In this document: positions 30,518 through 31,271 of the stretch, piece after piece
Layout of the letters: every line of letters starts with the position of its first letter
Numbering within the stretch: the first letter of the stretch is position 1
Source: Sulfurovum sp.
GTDB taxonomy: Bacteria > Campylobacterota > Campylobacteria > Campylobacterales > Sulfurovaceae
NCBI GenBank assembly: GCA_015490315.1
Contig: WFYB01000136.1
Coordinates: 1 to 31,271 of the forward strand
DNA: 31,271 nt
Reading direction: 5' to 3'
Notes under the pieces: model-generated
Told to the model about the DNA's origin: nothing
The model's input: only the letters and a program-made list of their open reading frames with translations
Database searches by the model: none
Translations under genes and position numbers: made by a program

Positions 30518-31271
30518 ATGAAACGACGTGATTTTCTCACCACTACAGCTATCGGTGCAACAGTACTTGCTATGACGGGATGCCACAGAGCAGAAGAGTC
30601 AGAGAGCAGCAGTGCTAACGTGCATATCAACAAGGGCAAGAAGGTCACTCTCAAGCTGGCGACCTCATGGCCGGCACACTTCCCTATCATGGGGACAGGC
30701 GTAGACCGTTTTGCCAAGCGCTGTAGTGAACTCAGCGGCGGTACGCTCGAGATCAAGGTCTTTGCAAAAAACATCCTTGTGCCAGCTATGCAGGTCTTCG
30801 ATGCCTGTTCCGCTTCACAGATCGATGCCTTTCACTCCGGTGTCTACTACTGGAAAGGCAAAAACCCGGCTTTCAGTATCTTCGGTGGGATGCCGCTTGG
30901 ACTGCTGAGTGACGAGATGATCACATGGTTCAAGTTTGGCGGCGGGTATGCACTATGGAGAGAACTCTATGCTAAGTACAATCTCTACCCCCTCATAGGC
31001 GGTACGACAGGGCCGCAGATGGGTGGATGGTTCAAAAAAGAGATCAAAAGCCTCGATGACCTCAAGGGCCTGAAGATGCGTATCCCCGGTCTGGGCGGTG
31101 AGGTGATGAAAAAACTGGGGGTCAATCCTGTACTCCTTCCTGCCGGCGAGATCTACACCGCACTTGAGCGCGGTACTATCGATGCGACAGAGTGGGTCGG
31201 TCCTGCACTTGACAGCATGATGGGCTTTGCCAAAGCGGCACCCTACTACTACACCGGATGGCATGAGCCCG
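30518..31271 (+). CDS. TRAP transporter substrate-binding lipoprotein (TakP-like), 3' end outside window
   Basis: This periplasmic solute receptor of a tripartite ATP-independent transporter begins with a twin-arginine signal M-K-R3-R4-D-F-L and a lipobox-like M-T-G-C22, so it is probably exported folded and lipid-anchored. The visible 251 residues carry the DctP/TakP-type sequence: L-K-L-A-T-S-W-P, G-G-T-T-G-P-Q-M-G-G-W-F, L-K-G-L-K-M-R-I-P-G-L-G-G with the ligand-binding Arg, and A-L-E-R-G-T-I-D-A-T-E-W-V-G-P. The subfamily often binds organic acids (2-oxoacids, lactate), the likely ligand type here. AGGAAA precedes the ATG. The permease genes must lie beyond the window. Confidence 0.9.
   Translation, partial: MKRRDFLTTTAIGATVLAMTGCHRAEESESSSANVHINKGKKVTLKLATSWPAHFPIMGTGVDRFAKRCSELSGGTLEIKVFAKNILVPAMQVFDACSASQIDAFHSGVYYWKGKNPAFSIFGGMPLGLLSDEMITWFKFGGGYALWRELYAKYNLYPLIGGTTGPQMGGWFKKEIKSLDDLKGLKMRIPGLGGEVMKKLGVNPVLLPAGEIYTALERGTIDATEWVGPALDSMMGFAKAAPYYYTGWHEP

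Overview
The window looks like a chromosomal segment of a free-living member of the Campylobacterota (Epsilonproteobacteria), most like Sulfurovum or a close relative. This rests on two gene orders as I remember them. folD-lepB-rpiB-apt-pepA-ychF matches Helicobacter pylori HP0577 to HP0569. gltX-yggT-slt-lipoprotein-mobB-fbp-small Cys protein-metG-Mur-like matches Campylobacter jejuni Cj0845 to Cj0837. Moderate GC, -10 boxes of the TATAAT/TAAAAT type with weak -35 boxes, and strong AAGGAG ribosome sites fit as well. No tRNA, rRNA or CRISPR array is visible.

Layout. 1-153: the left end of an IS30-type insertion sequence, with only the first 16 codons of its transposase. 121-1958 (minus): a cytochrome c followed by a MuiA-like (DUF4139) protein that is split into two frames at an A8 run and may have lost its natural end to the insertion sequence. 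2023-6176 (plus): folD, lepB, rpiB, apt and a solitary trpB. 6177-7500: an AT-richer accessory patch with an orphan gene and an MntA/HepT (MNT/HEPN) toxin-antitoxin pair, inserted into the conserved cluster. 7608-12685 (plus): pepA, two lipoproteins of AMIN type, ychF, a DUF302 lipoprotein and a DUF1456 protein. 12705-14152: xthA and a methyltransferase, divergently transcribed. 14226-15149 (minus): an L,D-transpeptidase. 15251-18914 (minus): a compact operon running IscU-like, ferritin-like, psd, PDC-sensor membrane protein, HAD phosphatase. 19056-20263: a DEDDh exonuclease and a zinc-binding CZB protein, converging. 20608-25741 (plus): a GluRS-like gene, yggT, slt, mobB, fbp and a small Cys-rich protein, with one opposing lipoprotein. 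25748-26510 (minus): a coiled-coil protein and a GIY-YIG nuclease. 26659-29612 (plus): metG and a Mur-ligase-N-like protein. 29732-30370 (minus): a zinc-ribbon methyltransferase. 30518-end: the start of a Tat-exported TRAP binding lipoprotein.

Two things stand out. First, a family of long palindromic intergenic elements: two full copies of about 160 bp (20367-20527 and 24006-24169) and a deletion derivative (30451-30498). Each lies just upstream of, and in the sense of, a downstream gene. The two full copies share a 39-nt core whose substitutions keep G-C or G-U pairing only if the plus strand is the RNA. Second, the glutamyl-tRNA synthetase homologue keeps the fold and the HIGH motif but has no recognisable KMSKS loop and has changes at several glutamate/ATP-site positions. 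Other oddities are an IscU paralogue lacking the first ligand Cys, the split MuiA-like gene, and a second unrelated palindrome between convergent genes at 29637-29726.
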